Of a stretch of 64,000 nucleotides of DNA, positions 44,605 to 54,862 are shown piece by piece. Every line of letters starts with the position of its first letter. The first letter of the stretch is position 1. Both the position numbers and the translations under genes were made by a program. Location of the stretch: contig WNNJ02001732.1 of the NCBI GenBank assembly GCA_012934845.2, positions 1 to 64,000 on the forward strand. The letters are read 5' to 3'. The notes under the pieces are model-generated. The model saw only the letters and a list, made by a program, of their open reading frames with translations, did not search any database and was not told where the DNA came from. The DNA is from Pomphorhynchus laevis (lineage: Eukaryota; Acanthocephala; Palaeacanthocephala; Echinorhynchida; Pomphorhynchidae).

Positions 44605-47361
44605 TTAAGTTAGTACATTCTTCAGATTTATCTTGAAGGACAAAATACTGGAGGCCGAAACCACTTGACTTGGTAGATTATTCCAGCTTTTCCACGTTCG
44701 GTTGACAATTGTGTTAAATCTTCTTCGTGGACGAATGTGGGTCTTTAACGTGAGGTGATGTCCCCTCAATCTGTTTGAATTTCGAAGTTCGAACAGTTTG
44801 CGACAAACATGTTCCCTCTGCCCTTTTTGAACATTAAGCGCTGTCCACACAAACATTAAATCAGATGACTTTAAAGATTTCTTCACTGTGGTCACATTAA
44901 GTGCGTGAAGTCGAAAAATGAATGAGAGCTTGCGTTGGCTGGGTACAACATGTGTGGCCTTGCGTAATATGGATTCGTACAGGTTCATCTCTGTCGTAGT
45001 TTGAGGGTGACATGCAGGTGAAGCGTATCTCATTAAAGATAAGATATAAGCATTGTAAATTAACTTAAAACTGGATGCGTCAAGCTGGCCAATGGTCCTT
45101 CTAATAAGTCCTAAAATTCGACGGCATTTAGCAACTGTGTGACTGGTATGTGGGATGGTCGATAAGCTTCTATTTACGATCACTCCAAGGTCTTGAAATT
45201 GGAGAACTGTTTCAATTTCTCTTCCGTCAATGGTATATGATGAATTGATGTGTAGATGTCCGATGCGCATATGTTTTGACTTATCGGGGTTTAATACCAG
45301 TCCACGTTGATTACACCATACTTTAATATTATCAATGTCTCTCTGGAGTATCATTGGATCTCGGCTATCGATTATTGGTCGCCAAATTTTCAAGTCGTCG
45401 GCATATAAACCACATGGACTCGAAATAGCTGTAGTAAGCTCGTTGATGTAAATAATGAAGAGCAATGGACTGAGTACCGATCCCTGAGGAACACCGCGTC
45501 CAGGATTTCTTGTTTTTGACATTTGTTTATTAGCCAATACAGTAATCTTCCGATTTCTAAGGAAGGAGTTAATCCAATTAAGGAGGGTTCCTCTGATGCC
45601 GTACTGTTCCAGCGTAATAAGGAGGACATCATAGTATATCCGATCAAATGCTTTGCTGAGGTCGAAAAACAAAACATCAACACTAACTCCAGCCTCGGCA
45701 TATCTGGTCCAATCACTCCTCGCAAGTATGAGGTTTGTGACAGTAGATCTTCCTGGGCGGAAACCATGCTGGTTGTCGCAGAGTACTTGGTTATCTTCTA
45801 GGTGCCCGATGATTCGTTTAAAAAGCAGTTTCTCTAGCACTTTACAAGCAACGCAGGTAAGGCTTATGGGCCGATAGTTGCTTGCTAGATTACGGTCGCC
45901 TTTTTTGTAGAGAGGTCGGATTATAGAACATTTCCAATCTGATGGTATACAGCCTGTTGACAAGGAGAAATCGAATATGGTGTGTAAAGGTTCATATATT
46001 ACTGGTGCAAGTTCCCGAAGAAGAATTGGAGGAATATTGTCTGGTCCTGCCGCAATTGATCGTGGTAGCTTTAGAAGTTCGTTAAGAACCTCAAATTTAT
46101 CAAATGGAGTAAATTCGTAACACGGATATTGAGCAGTGGAGAATCTGGGGCAATACTGACAGGTAGGACTCTCTAGCGTGAATTGATCTAGGAAAATATT
46201 GGCAATTGCTTTGTCATCAGATGTGAGCTCACCGGTTTCCATAAATATAGAGTTAATCTCAGACGTAGTTGATTTTAATGAGCTGATATGTTTGAACAAT
46301 TTACTGGGATATCTTTTTGATGATCGACAAAGATTGGAAACGAAGCACCTGCGTTTCTGACGTTTGAGTGCCGTAACTTGATTTCGTAATTCCTTGTAAT
46401 CGGTCCAAGAACAATTCTGTTCTTTGAATTTTTTGTAAATTTTGTCTCTTGTTTTAATCATTTGTTTAATCTGCGAGTCAAACCAAATGGGAGTTTTGTG
46501 GGATGTGCGCTGACGTTTTAAAGGGGAGAAGTAATTTAGAGCATTGATCAAAGTAGATTTGAAATTTTCCCAGCACTGATCTATGCCAATTTCATATGGA
46601 TTAGGACATTGAATGTTTCGAATAGCTTGCGTCATACTTGCGAAATTCGCTTTGAAGGGATTCAATTCGGGTTTTGCCGAGGGGGGCTGTTTTAAATAGA
46701 CTGACAGAAAGCGCCAGCCTAATGACACAATGATCACTGTGGCCAATAGGGGGCTAAGAGAGATTTCATCAATTGTGGGTTCCCCTCGTGATAAGCAGAG
46801 GTCTAAAATGGCAGATGATTGCTTCCTCCTTCTAGTGGGTTCGTGAATATGCTGGGTTAAATTGAGATCGTTGAACGTATCGAGGAGATTGGATGATTCA
46901 ACATCACAACCATGTGTCGAAGTATATAGGTCCCAATTGACATGAGGCATATTGAAGTCTCCTAGGATAATGATCGGTGATAAGCTTGTTAGGTGATGTC
47001 GTAAAGAGATGCCAATCTTTTCAGTTGCGGAGCGCGGAGATCGGTAAAATAAACCGATTTTTAGTTTCTGTCTATCAGGAGAAGATACTGTTGCCCACAG
47101 ATATTCGTTGTATGAATCATCTGATACAATGCTGTGCTCGATGATGGTTAACGGTTGCTTGACGTATAATATAACTCCACCTCCTTTTGAGGCGGTTCGA
47201 TCCGATCGTATAACAAAGTAGCCTGGGATTGAGATTTCATTATCAGATATATCGTTGTTAAGCCAGGTTTCGCTCAATGCTATGATGTTTGTGTTCATTG
47301 AATTAACGAGACACAATATTTCGTCAAATTTGTTGTACATGCTTAAACAGTTAGAGTACAT
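44605..47361 (-). CDS. L4 ORF2, endonuclease-reverse transcriptase
   Basis: 918 codons from ATG 47,361 (MYSNCLSMYNKFDEIL). The open frame extends another 67 codons upstream, overlapping the end of ORF1, so an earlier non-ATG or reinitiated start is possible. The APE-type endonuclease has IIALSETWL, GGGVILYVK and ILGDFNMPHVNWD. The RT has AAGPDNIPP, YRPISLTC, QHGFRPGRST, FFDLSKAFDRI (motif A), GVPQGSVLSPLLF (B) and GLYADDLKI (C), and the C-terminal domain ends near VVSASSILSF. A 62-base segment between C-runs (46,687-46,748) is read in another frame. There the catalytic SDH (GHSDHCVI) is visible only in the shifted frame, so the endonuclease is probably damaged. Alternatively the assembly has two homopolymer errors. 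Confidence 0.88.
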   Translation of the reverse strand: MYSNCLSMYNKFDEILCLVNSMNTNIIALSETWLNNDISDNEISIPGYFVIRSDRTASKGGGVILYVKQPLTIIEHSIVSDDSYNEYLWATVSSPDRQKLKIGLFYRSPRSATEKIGISLRHHLTSLSPIIILGDFNMPHVNWDLYTSTHGCDVESSNLLDTFNDLNLTQHIHEPTRRRKQSSAILDLCLSRGEPTIDEISLSPLLATVIIVSLGWRFLSVYLKQPPSAKPELNPFKANFASMTQAIRNIQCPNPYEIGIDQCWENFKSTLINALNYFSPLKRQRTSHKTPIWFDSQIKQMIKTRDKIYKKFKEQNCSWTDYKELRNQVTALKRQKRRCFVSNLCRSSKRYPSKLFKHISSLKSTTSEINSIFMETGELTSDDKAIANIFLDQFTLESPTCQYCPRFSTAQYPCYEFTPFDKFEVLNELLKLPRSIAAGPDNIPPILLRELAPVIYEPLHTIFDFSLSTGCIPSDWKCSIIRPLYKKGDRNLASNYRPISLTCVACKVLEKLLFKRIIGHLEDNQVLCDNQHGFRPGRSTVTNLILARSDWTRYAEAGVSVDVLFFDLSKAFDRIYYDVLLITLEQYGIRGTLLNWINSFLRNRKITVLANKQMSKTRNPGRGVPQGSVLSPLLFIIYINELTTAISSPCGLYADDLKIWRPIIDSRDPMILQRDIDNIKVWCNQRGLVLNPDKSKHMRIGHLHINSSYTIDGREIETVLQFQDLGVIVNRSLSTIPHTSHTVAKCRRILGLIRRTIGQLDASSFKLIYNAYILSLMRYASPACHPQTTTEMNLYESILRKATHVVPSQRKLSFIFRLHALNVTTVKKSLKSSDLMFVWTALNVQKGQREHVCRKLFELRNSNRLRGHHLTLKTHIRPRRRFNTIVNRTWKSWNNLPSQVVSASSILSFKINLKNVLT

Positions 47362-47432
47362 GATGGAAATATTATTTTGAGAGTAACGGCAGTGGTGTGG
47401 TGTCGCTGTTGGTGTTGAAATTGGATTGATGT

Positions 47433-48677
47433 TTACGTGGTGGATGCACGAATCTGTGCGGCGGAGAGTGTCGATGGAACGGTTAGACGGATTCCGAGGC
47501 TGAATCGCGTATTTACCCTTCGCCGCACAACTTGAAAATTTTTCACAATTAGATTTTTTTCACCGTTTTGAATTCTTTGTTGAAGCTCTTTCCTTGCAGA
47601 TTTCAATCTGTTTCTATCTTCAGTGCTGAGGTCAAGTAGAAGTCTGATACTGGAGCCCCTTAACTTAAAGGAATTCTTGATGATTTACTTACTAGTCTCG
47701 GGGCTATCAACAACAACTTTCAAAAGCCTTGGTTTGGTACTATCTTGTTTCTTCCCAATGCGAAAGAGGTGTATTACCTGTCTATTTTGTTCGACTGATA
47801 TTTCTGTTGGGAGAACAGTTGAAAGAACTTGCTTTACTGAATCAACATCATGTTTAATCCGGATGAGACTGTTTGGACTCGGTGATTCATTTAAATTTAC
47901 AATAATGAAACATTTATCCCGATCGAATGTTCGGCGTTTATGTCGTTTAGGCTCAGATAGAATAGGTATATTGGGGTTATCAGTGTTGTTTACAGTGGAA
48001 TTGGTATGATTTATCATTTGTTTGAGTGTTCCATCCATTTTATATAGACTATGGGTTGTTTGAGGACAATAAAAAGTTGGGAGTGCTGTGTAATGTGGTG
48101 CTTCTGTGTTTGTTTCCGGCCTTGGATGTGTTTTCTGAGTGATATGGAATGTTTGTTTCTGTGTATCCTTGTGAGAAATGATGGAATTCTCTAGATTTGA
48201 CGAATCCAGGAAATCGGATTTAAGGTTAGATAAGGAAGTTTCAAGGGTTGTTGCCTTTACGATTCGCGATCTTGCATGTCCTCGTGTCCAAACTTGAGTA
48301 GGGGTAGATTTCCGGAATATTGAAGTATCAGATGTTGCCGTTATGTTGATCGGGGCGATTTCATTGTCTAGTGAAGGTATTGTATCGTGCTCGAATACTT
48401 CACATGTATAAGGGATATCTGATCGTAATGGTTTATCAGTGTCTTCGGTTAGTGAGCGTAGATCGTTAATAGTCTTATTTAAATTTGCAATTGCAAGAGC
48501 TGCACAGAAACCACAATATAAATTGCGACTCGTCATTGTTTGAGAACTGTCTGAGGGGAAGCTTACTTTGGTCCATATCGTGCAGCCGTGAGAGTCACAT
48601 GCCACTTCATTATCTGCGTACCCAACCGACTTTGTTGTATTGTTGTGTTTCGCTTGCTTGTTGGTCTTCTTTGTCAT
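47433..48677 (-). CDS. L4 ORF1, RNA-binding protein with one internal stop
   Basis: ATG at 48,677 (MTKKTNKQAKHNN). A cysteine pattern near the N-terminus (ACDSHGCTIW then LYCGFC) resembles the degenerate PHD-like finger seen in CR1/L2 ORF1 proteins. A long Ser/Thr-rich linker follows. The last third (DKCFIIVNLNESPSPN, RIKHDVDSV, RLLKVVVDSPETSK) looks like the RRM-type domain. A TAA at 47,685-47,687 interrupts the frame. The same frame then continues with IIKNSFKLRGSSIRLLLDLS and RNRLKSARKELQQRIQNGE to a second stop at 47,433. That matches the usual C-terminal block of this family, so I take the first stop as a mutation. The full frame is 415 codons. Confidence 0.8.
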
Positions 48678-49239
48678 ATTTTTGTCATATAATGTAATAT
48701 TGTACTGGAATTCAAATTTCCATCAATTTTTCAAACGGAAAATTCGTTATTGAATAATGGATCCGACCAACAGATTTCGTTTATTGCGGTATCAATGGAA
48801 TTTGATTTAAATTTCAATTTGAAATTGTAAGAACTTATTATAATCAAGACAATTTTAAATTCTTTAATCGTTGAAGTAATCGTTGTAATAGATGTAATCC
48901 TTTTTATTGTATGTTATTTTATCTCAAACTTTTTACAGTGGCGCTTTTTCAATAGGAAGGAAATGTGCGGCTACGGATAGACAAGTTGAACAATATGGTT
49001 AGAAACAGTGATATAGATGATCATATATTTTTAAGCGAGTGGGAATTTGGTCAGAACGAGATGTTTTATTAGGTAATGACAGAAGAGCCGAAACTTCATC
49101 AGACGAAACGGGAAAAATGTTGAATAGCTCTGGGAGGTAAGTATTTAAAGAGAAGATAGTATCTTCTCTTTAAATTGGATTAAAAAATTTAAATTGGATA
49201 TTTTTTTAAATTGGATTAAAAAATACAGAATAGCTTTTA

Positions 49240-49575
49240 AGATACTCGGGCGATGCAAAAGAAATTTTTATTTCTGATTCACTGTATCGGACGCAGTTAA
49301 AAACAACTCTATTTTTAAGTTCCGTAGAAAATTTCCTGAGGAAAATATTGAATAATAAATATTACGGGCTTTGAAATCTTTATAATACACAAATTTGTAA
49401 GTTTGGGAATGGGGGAAGTAACTCCTCATCGTCACAAACAATAGAAAACCGAACTAACCTTTTGCTTGCAGTGTGTATCATCTGAGAATACCTGATATTT
49501 TTCGTTGAATTTTGACTTTTCGTAAGGAATTTTGCTGCAATTGCAATTGCTTTGAACCTCCGACATGTTCGTTTT
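49240..49575 (-). pseudogene. family J fragment J7 (ORF1 N-terminus)
   Basis: The minus strand begins with ACATGTCGGAGGTTCAAAGC (MSEVQSNC), the J-family ORF1 start. About 60 codons later it has GVTSPIPKLTNLCIIKISKP, matching the J2 segment ELPPVPKLSNLVIIRL. After that the frame breaks, and the element ends near 49,240. A degenerate monomer of the 25-bp satellite lies just upstream (ACTACCAGCTGTTTATA near 49,607). Confidence 0.7.
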
Positions 49576-49728
49576 CTGCATTTTCACAATTAGAATTTTT
49601 AAACTACCAGCTGTTTATATTATTTTGCGGTGCATTGCAGTTTAACATACAAGTACGTAGTTAAAACCACTGACAATTTGTTCACGTCGGAGCTTCAAAA
49701 GGATTTGTAAGTAACTTTCAAAAAACAG

Positions 49729-49917
49729 CTATGGGGGACGGTGGTCTAATGAATTTTGCTTATGAATTGTTCTTGAAGATATTACCAACGCTGGACACTC
49801 GTTAGGGATACTGTCGATGATCGAGAGGATTTTTCTGAACGCTTGGAACGCTCTCTTTAACATTTCTTGTTGGATTTTCTCAATTCGAAGGGTGTTTTGC
49901 GTTTTTACATTGACCAT
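49729..49917 (-). CDS. unrecognised 62-codon ORF
   Basis: ATG-initiated (MVNVKTQNTLRIEKIQQEML), helical and coiled-coil-like over its first 40 residues, with a C-terminal HKQNSLDHRPP. Composition is coding-like. No partner exon or family is recognised. It lies between J7 and the acidic ORF. Confidence 0.25.
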   Translation of the reverse strand: MVNVKTQNTLRIEKIQQEMLKRAFQAFRKILSIIDSIPNECPALVISSRTIHKQNSLDHRPP

Positions 49918-49961
49918 GTCGAAGTCAACTTCCAGGGTTCATAGGTTACGTTTGTGATTAA

Positions 49962-50654
49962 GTATTTATCGAGGGCAGTGATGGTACTGTATATGTTCAT
50001 GGAAAAATCAACGTGGGATATATCGACGATGCAGATGAACGATCTGAAGACTTGTCTGATAACAGAATCGAAACCGAAAAAGAGTGTGATGATGCTCTTA
50101 TTGATAGCAGAACTGGAAACGACAGTGGTGAGGATTGTGAGGAGACCTTGGCTTATAGTTCAGAAGTTGACACTGTAGATACTTTTAATATCGTCGATGT
50201 AATTGATGTTCTATCAGATAACATAAGCAATGACTGCAACGGTTATGTGAATGACTACCTTGTGACTATAACGCTGATGGAGGACGTGGGATCTATCGAT
50301 GATGCAGATTAACGATCTGAAGACTTGTCTGATAACAGAATCGAAACCGAAAGAGAGTGTGATGATGCTCTTATTGATAGCAGAACTGAAAACGACAGTG
50401 ATCAGGATTGTGAAGACACTTTGGCTTATAGTTCAGAGGTTGACACTGTAGATACCTTTAATATTGTCTGTGTAATTGATGTTTTATCAGATAACAGAAG
50501 CAATGACTGCAACGGTTATGGGAATTACTACATTGCGACTGTAGCCCTGATGGAGGACAACAACGATTCTGGAAATTATTACTTCTGTAGTGTGGAAAAA
50601 ATAATGGTTCTAAAAAGCTTGAGGCTTCTGGTTGTTGTTTTTCTGATACAGTAA
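49962..50654 (+). CDS. acidic 91-residue repeat protein, interrupted
   Basis: Two in-frame tandem units of 273 bp (from 50,011 and 50,284) encode a very acidic 91-residue repeat. Each unit has YIDDADERSEDLSDNRIETE (second unit IDDAD then a stop), DDALIDSRT, EDCEETLAYSSEVDTVDTFN and DVIDVLSDN. The upstream part reads SDGTVYVHGKINVG with no ATG, so the true start is unknown. The second unit begins with TAA where the first has GAA, which splits the frame. After the second unit come NYYFCSVEKIMVLKSL and a hydrophobic end. I do not recognise a family. The units differ at few positions, so the duplication is recent. Confidence 0.4.
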
Positions 50655-51000
50655 CGTGTTGGAAATTCAAAAGAAAATAATTCTTACTACAAAGCAAACT
50701 TAGTACTACTAAACTTCTCTGCTAAGTTCCGAGGGTGTCTCACCTGCGATGGCCTTGGCTGCGGTGTGGAGTTCGGAAGCGTAAGTCCTTTAAGAAGACG
50801 GGCAGTGGAAGGCTTTTTCAGTCTGAAAGAACAAACTTTGAAGGAGGTAATGTGTTCGAACAGAAGGAAGGTATGGAGATCATGCGATAAAACCGCTGGC
50901 CTCCGTCTGCTAGAATCCTCTTCTTATGTGGTACTAATCCTTCGATTTTTGATTATATATTCTAATTTTTGACAAAACGTTTTCCACATACAATTGTATT
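50655..51000 (+). other. GC-richer stretch with a short frame of unknown origin
   Basis: The stretch 50,720-50,940 is GC-richer than its flanks. It has a frame reading VEFGSVSPLRRRAVEGFFSL, then LKEQTLKEVMCSNRRK. GGAAGC|GTAAGT at about 50,775 could be a splice donor. No family is recognised. Confidence 0.25.
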
Positions 51001-51442
51001 TTTAATAAAATCTTTATTATTAAACTACCAGCTTAATATATTGCGTTGAGCTGTATACAACCCCATAGAGCTGTATTTTGGTCAATTTTGATTTTTTATA
51101 CTTAATTAAATGATACTAAATTAAATGATTATATATATTAATATATATTAAATATAATCTATATAATAAACTTTAAGTTTTTTAAATTTTGTGCGAATTT
51201 ATAAATCGTTCTGTAACGGGAGTTTTATCATTTTCTGGTAAGAGAAGTTGGTGCATATCATAGCTATTAATTACATCAAAAGTTGTTGGCTTCATTGACT
51301 TATTGCTTCCTACTGCGCTATAACATATTTCTAAAATTATATTGAACACATTCAAGTAAATTTCGTTACAATTAAACTGGATGGAAGTGATGTCGCCGGA
51401 AAAACCTGTACCTTATTGCTTTAAGACACTACTCTGAATCCA

Positions 51443-51560
51443 TATTGGCAGAGTATTATATAACTTTAAAGAATTCGTATTGGCACCGTATTATATAACT
51501 TTTAAAAATTCGTATTGGCACCGTATTATACAACTTTTAAGAATTCGTATTAGATTCTCT
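51443..51560. repeat. 35-bp minisatellite
   Basis: Three units starting TATTGGCACCGTATTATA at 51,443, 51,478 and 51,513, and a partial fourth at 51,548. The first unit has GCAGAG for GCACCG. Confidence 0.88.
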
Positions 51561-51929
51561 TTAGCTGTTTATGATGTTTATCATCACGCAGTTCAAAAGC
51601 TTATTTGTCCAAATTAGTTTGCTTAATTTAGAAAAAATAGTAATATTTTTAATTTTAAAAATATTAATATTTTATTATATTATAAAATATTATAAACATT
51701 ATGAGTCCACTGATACATTTGATTTTATTATTCTGAGAGAATTCATTACAAGTCATGAGATCATCGTTGTCATTTCTTCACATAAAACTAAGAAAATACA
51801 AAACAAAGATAGAAAGAAACAATTTAGACAAGGTAAATAAATTGAATTAAATACAAATAAAATTATTAAATAATAAATAATTAAATAATAATAAATATAA
51901 ATAATTAAATAATTGTTATAAAGAAATTT

Positions 51930-52400
51930 ATATAATTTATATCAAGTTTAAATTTATAATTGAAATTATAAATGAAAGTCAATTATTATTAATTGACTAA
52001 TAAATAACAGACGATGTATAAGAATACCGATTAGAGATCATCAAGAGTAACTGATATACTATCAGGTTTCGGCCCTTATTCCTCAAAATGTAATTATATA
52101 TTACAGATCTCAGTATTATTATGTATTCGAATAAGGAATATAGGTCATCAGGAGGAACTGCTATGTTATTAAGTTTCAGCCCTATTCATCAATTGTCAAA
52201 CTATACTATAATTTAGGCACAATGGAATAAATCAGATCAGATAACTGATTCTGCGTATTTTATATGATATATAATTTAAAAAAAGATAAATAATTATAAG
52301 ATTTTGTGCAATTTATATTTATATCAAGTTAAAATTTATAATTGAAATTTAAAATAAAAGTATATTGTTTGAATTGACTAATAAATAACATAAGATTTAT
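51930..52400. repeat. dispersed AT-rich repeat, two copies
   Basis: Copies of the block seen at 300-470 and 1,135-1,210. It starts TTTATATCAAGTTTAAATTT, passes TTGACTAATAAATAACAGAC and ends in the ATCAGGTTTCGGCCC part. A second, incomplete copy follows at about 52,130-52,390. Near 52,230 is AATCAGATCAGATAACTGAT, which recurs at 53,473, 61,735 and, inverted, at 16,240. Confidence 0.65.
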
Positions 52401-53504
52401 GTACTGAATAAATTAATAAAGAAAAAATTTGAATAATTAAAAATGAAGGAAAAAATAATTTAAAAAGGCAAAAGCCCAAACAAAATCTGAATAAATAACC
52501 TAAAATTTACACAAATATAATTCAAATAAATAGATAAATCCATATTGGATCATCAATGAATTTTTTGAACTTAAAATCAAGTTACTACATATTTTTATCA
52601 GTCAAAACCATATGACTGATATTTTAATGCAATAATTGAGGCTATTTATTTTAGTTAAAATAAGCTACGATGATTCATTTTAATTTAAATGGACAGATAA
52701 TAATTTGGAGAAACGATACTATTTTAAAAGATAGTTCAAAATTGTAATAATTTCTGTTATTGGTATATAACTTTGGTATGTTTTGCCACGTTACTGAATA
52801 GTTCTTTTTGAGCAATATTCAATCTTCCCAATATAATTCTTGAATAGAATTTTCAAATTGCAAACATAAGAGATTGTTTTTGTAATCCAAATTTTCGAAT
52901 AAACATATTAGTCATCATCAGAGATGACTAAAATTACAATATAACAAAATTACAATTTAATTTTTTTATTTGGAAAGATTATTTGACAAAAAATATTTGA
53001 CAACATTTTTTTCTAACATATATTTTATAATTATTGTCAAAAACAATCTCCGAAGCAAAGTTATTGTAAATCTTAATGATCTTGGCCGTCAACTTACCAC
53101 CAGTCTACAATGTTCAAAACTACAATTTTTTATTTCGAAAGATTATTTGACAAAAAAATATTTGACAAATATTCGATATCGAAAGGCTCATTATTTCAAA
53201 AAATAATTGTATTTAGTGGTTTATTAACTAAAATACTAACAACTAATTACATAGTTAGTAAGTTAATAACTAACGTAATTGTCTTAAATCCCAATTTGAC
53301 AATTACTGGATGTTTATTGTTCTGTGACGTCATATGTATTGATTGTGTATTGGCACATTTCAATGTGTCGTAAATCGTGTCAGATCCTACAATTCTGTGA
53401 TTTTTCATCGCACGACTCTCAATCGCAAATATAATTTTCTTTTAATATAAAAGGAAATTATGTTTCATAAAATCAAATCAGATAACTGATTCAAGTATAA
53501 TATA

Positions 53505-53540
53505 TACTTGAATCAATATATATTATAATCAGTATAATAT
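53505..53540. repeat. 13-bp-arm hairpin, also at 16,212-16,240
   Basis: TGATTCAAGTATA and its complement TATACTTGAATCA flank a 3-base loop. It is part of the arm and therefore present twice, in opposite orientation. Confidence 0.6.
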
Positions 53541-54279
53541 ATCTTTATTTATAAAAAATAAAGATATAAAAGTCAATAATTATACCAGATTATAAAAGAT
53601 TTTATCTTATATAATCATATATATTAATTTTATAATTAATATAATTAATTATATTAATTTATATAATTTAATATAATAGATTTTATGAACGATATAATTT
53701 ATAATTAAAATAAAAATCCATTCTTACCAATAAATAACAGATTATGTATGTTGAGTTATCACAAATCTAATTTGTGATACTTGACTTATTAATTAGTTCA
53801 ACTAACAATCACTCATAAATTATTAAAAATTAAACAGGAATTAGTCATCCACTGTAGTATTTGATAAAAATTATCTTAATTTGCATATTTGTTAAATATT
53901 TTTATTAAATATGTCAGATATAAAAAGTAATCTAAACATGGCTGATATCTTAATTTTGATGAATCTCAGACTATTTTGAACTAGTAAGATATTTGGTAAA
54001 AATTGCAGTAGCAAGTATCTAGATGATGTTCACAGATAAGAGTATCACACTGAAATTTCATATTGTGATATTTTGAATAAATGGACGAATAGAGTATAGA
54101 AATATTTGAATCGAGAGATCGACGTCATATCGATTGGAATAATGCGCTGACTGCGGAGGTGTTAATATTGACACTTGTTAATGCATAATCTTACAAAGAA
54201 ATGTCACCAATCAAACTGCAGCTGAACGTCAAAATGTGTTACTGATACTTTGTCACGCGGTGCAGGAAATCCTTCAATC

Positions 54280-54287
54280 TATATAAG
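54280..54287 (+). promoter_or_regulatory. TATA box of the right two-exon gene
   Basis: TATATAAG lies 35 bases upstream of the ATG at 54,323. A TATA box sets the start about 25-30 bases downstream, giving a leader of roughly 10-15 bases, which is short. The sequence 200 bp upstream (54,110-54,270) is GC-richer than the arm average. Confidence 0.5.
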
Positions 54288-54322
54288 TTTACATAAAATG
54301 TTAAACGTGGATCTAGCTGAAT

Positions 54323-54862
54323 ATGGATATTTCTCAAAATTATATTGAACTTATTAAGAATTATCGAATGATTGCGGATTCTTTTGAAGAAGTATTTGAT
54401 CATACTAATGTTCTACATACTTTGAATACAGCAAATCAGTGGTAAGCTGAACTAAATATTTTATTAATAATATTTTATTATAATATTTTTTTGAAACAGT
54501 AAGTTTATTAAATATATATTATTTTTCTAAACTAAATTTATAATTTACTGTAATTATTGAGGTTTCGTAACTGCAATAAGTAATATTTAATACGATTAAA
54601 ATATTTAAAGTATTTTTTGATGCAGATATGAATAACATTTATTCATGTATATCAACATTTGCCTATTGTTGTTTAAATGAGTTAAAAATGAGTCTTTATT
54701 TGATATTTCTAAACGATCTTGGTAAAAAAACATAAACTATAATAGATGTACAATATATCATTCCTTGTTAAAAATGCTTTCCCGTGATTTAAAAATATAA
54801 TGAAACTAACATTTTTTAATTCCAGGGCAAAACAATTGATTGAAACTGCGATTCCTAGTTGA
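54323..54862 (+). CDS. two-exon small protein gene, right-arm copy
   Basis: Exon 1 is 54,323-54,441 and starts MDISQNYIELIKNYRM. It ends in CAGTG|GTAAGC, a good donor. Exon 2 is 54,826-54,862. It is preceded by a pyrimidine-rich acceptor (CATTTTTTAATTCCAG) and restores the frame (split Trp codon), giving AKQLIETAIPS and a TGA. The product is 51 residues, acidic in its middle (SFEEVFDHTN), helical and soluble, with no signal peptide or membrane segment. The TATA box, in-phase splice sites and clean composition together suggest a real transcript. The exact mirror copy is at 14,867-15,406. No family is recognised. Alternative: a relic of a longer gene with exons that I missed. Confidence 0.5.

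Larger units (their letters stand above)
44533..48935 (-). mobile_element. CR1/L2-type LINE, L4, nearly complete
   Basis: A minus-strand two-ORF LINE, tail-to-tail with K3. The order is 5' UTR (to about 48,935), ORF1 (48,677-47,433) and ORF2 (47,361-44,605), with a 3' UTR of about 70 bp ending near CTTGCTGCTG without poly-A. Short repeat-type 3' ends are usual in CR1/L2 elements. It looks young: ORF2 is open throughout, and ORF1 has a single internal stop. Confidence 0.92.
51001..53048. other. AT-rich inner spacer, right side
   Basis: It starts with a degenerate satellite monomer (AAACTACCAGCTTAATATA, 51,025). It includes a 35-bp minisatellite (51,443-51,560), copies of the dispersed block that also occurs at 388 and 1,135 (51,930-52,400), and a piece at 52,966-53,012 that repeats arm sequence at 53,127-53,172. 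An 89-codon frame at 51,571-51,840 is low-complexity and not called. Confidence 0.5.

Noticed and set aside
51571-51840. 89-codon plus-strand frame with hydrophobic start
   Set aside because: It is AT-driven Ile/Lys/Tyr composition with no motif, in a region of simple repeats.
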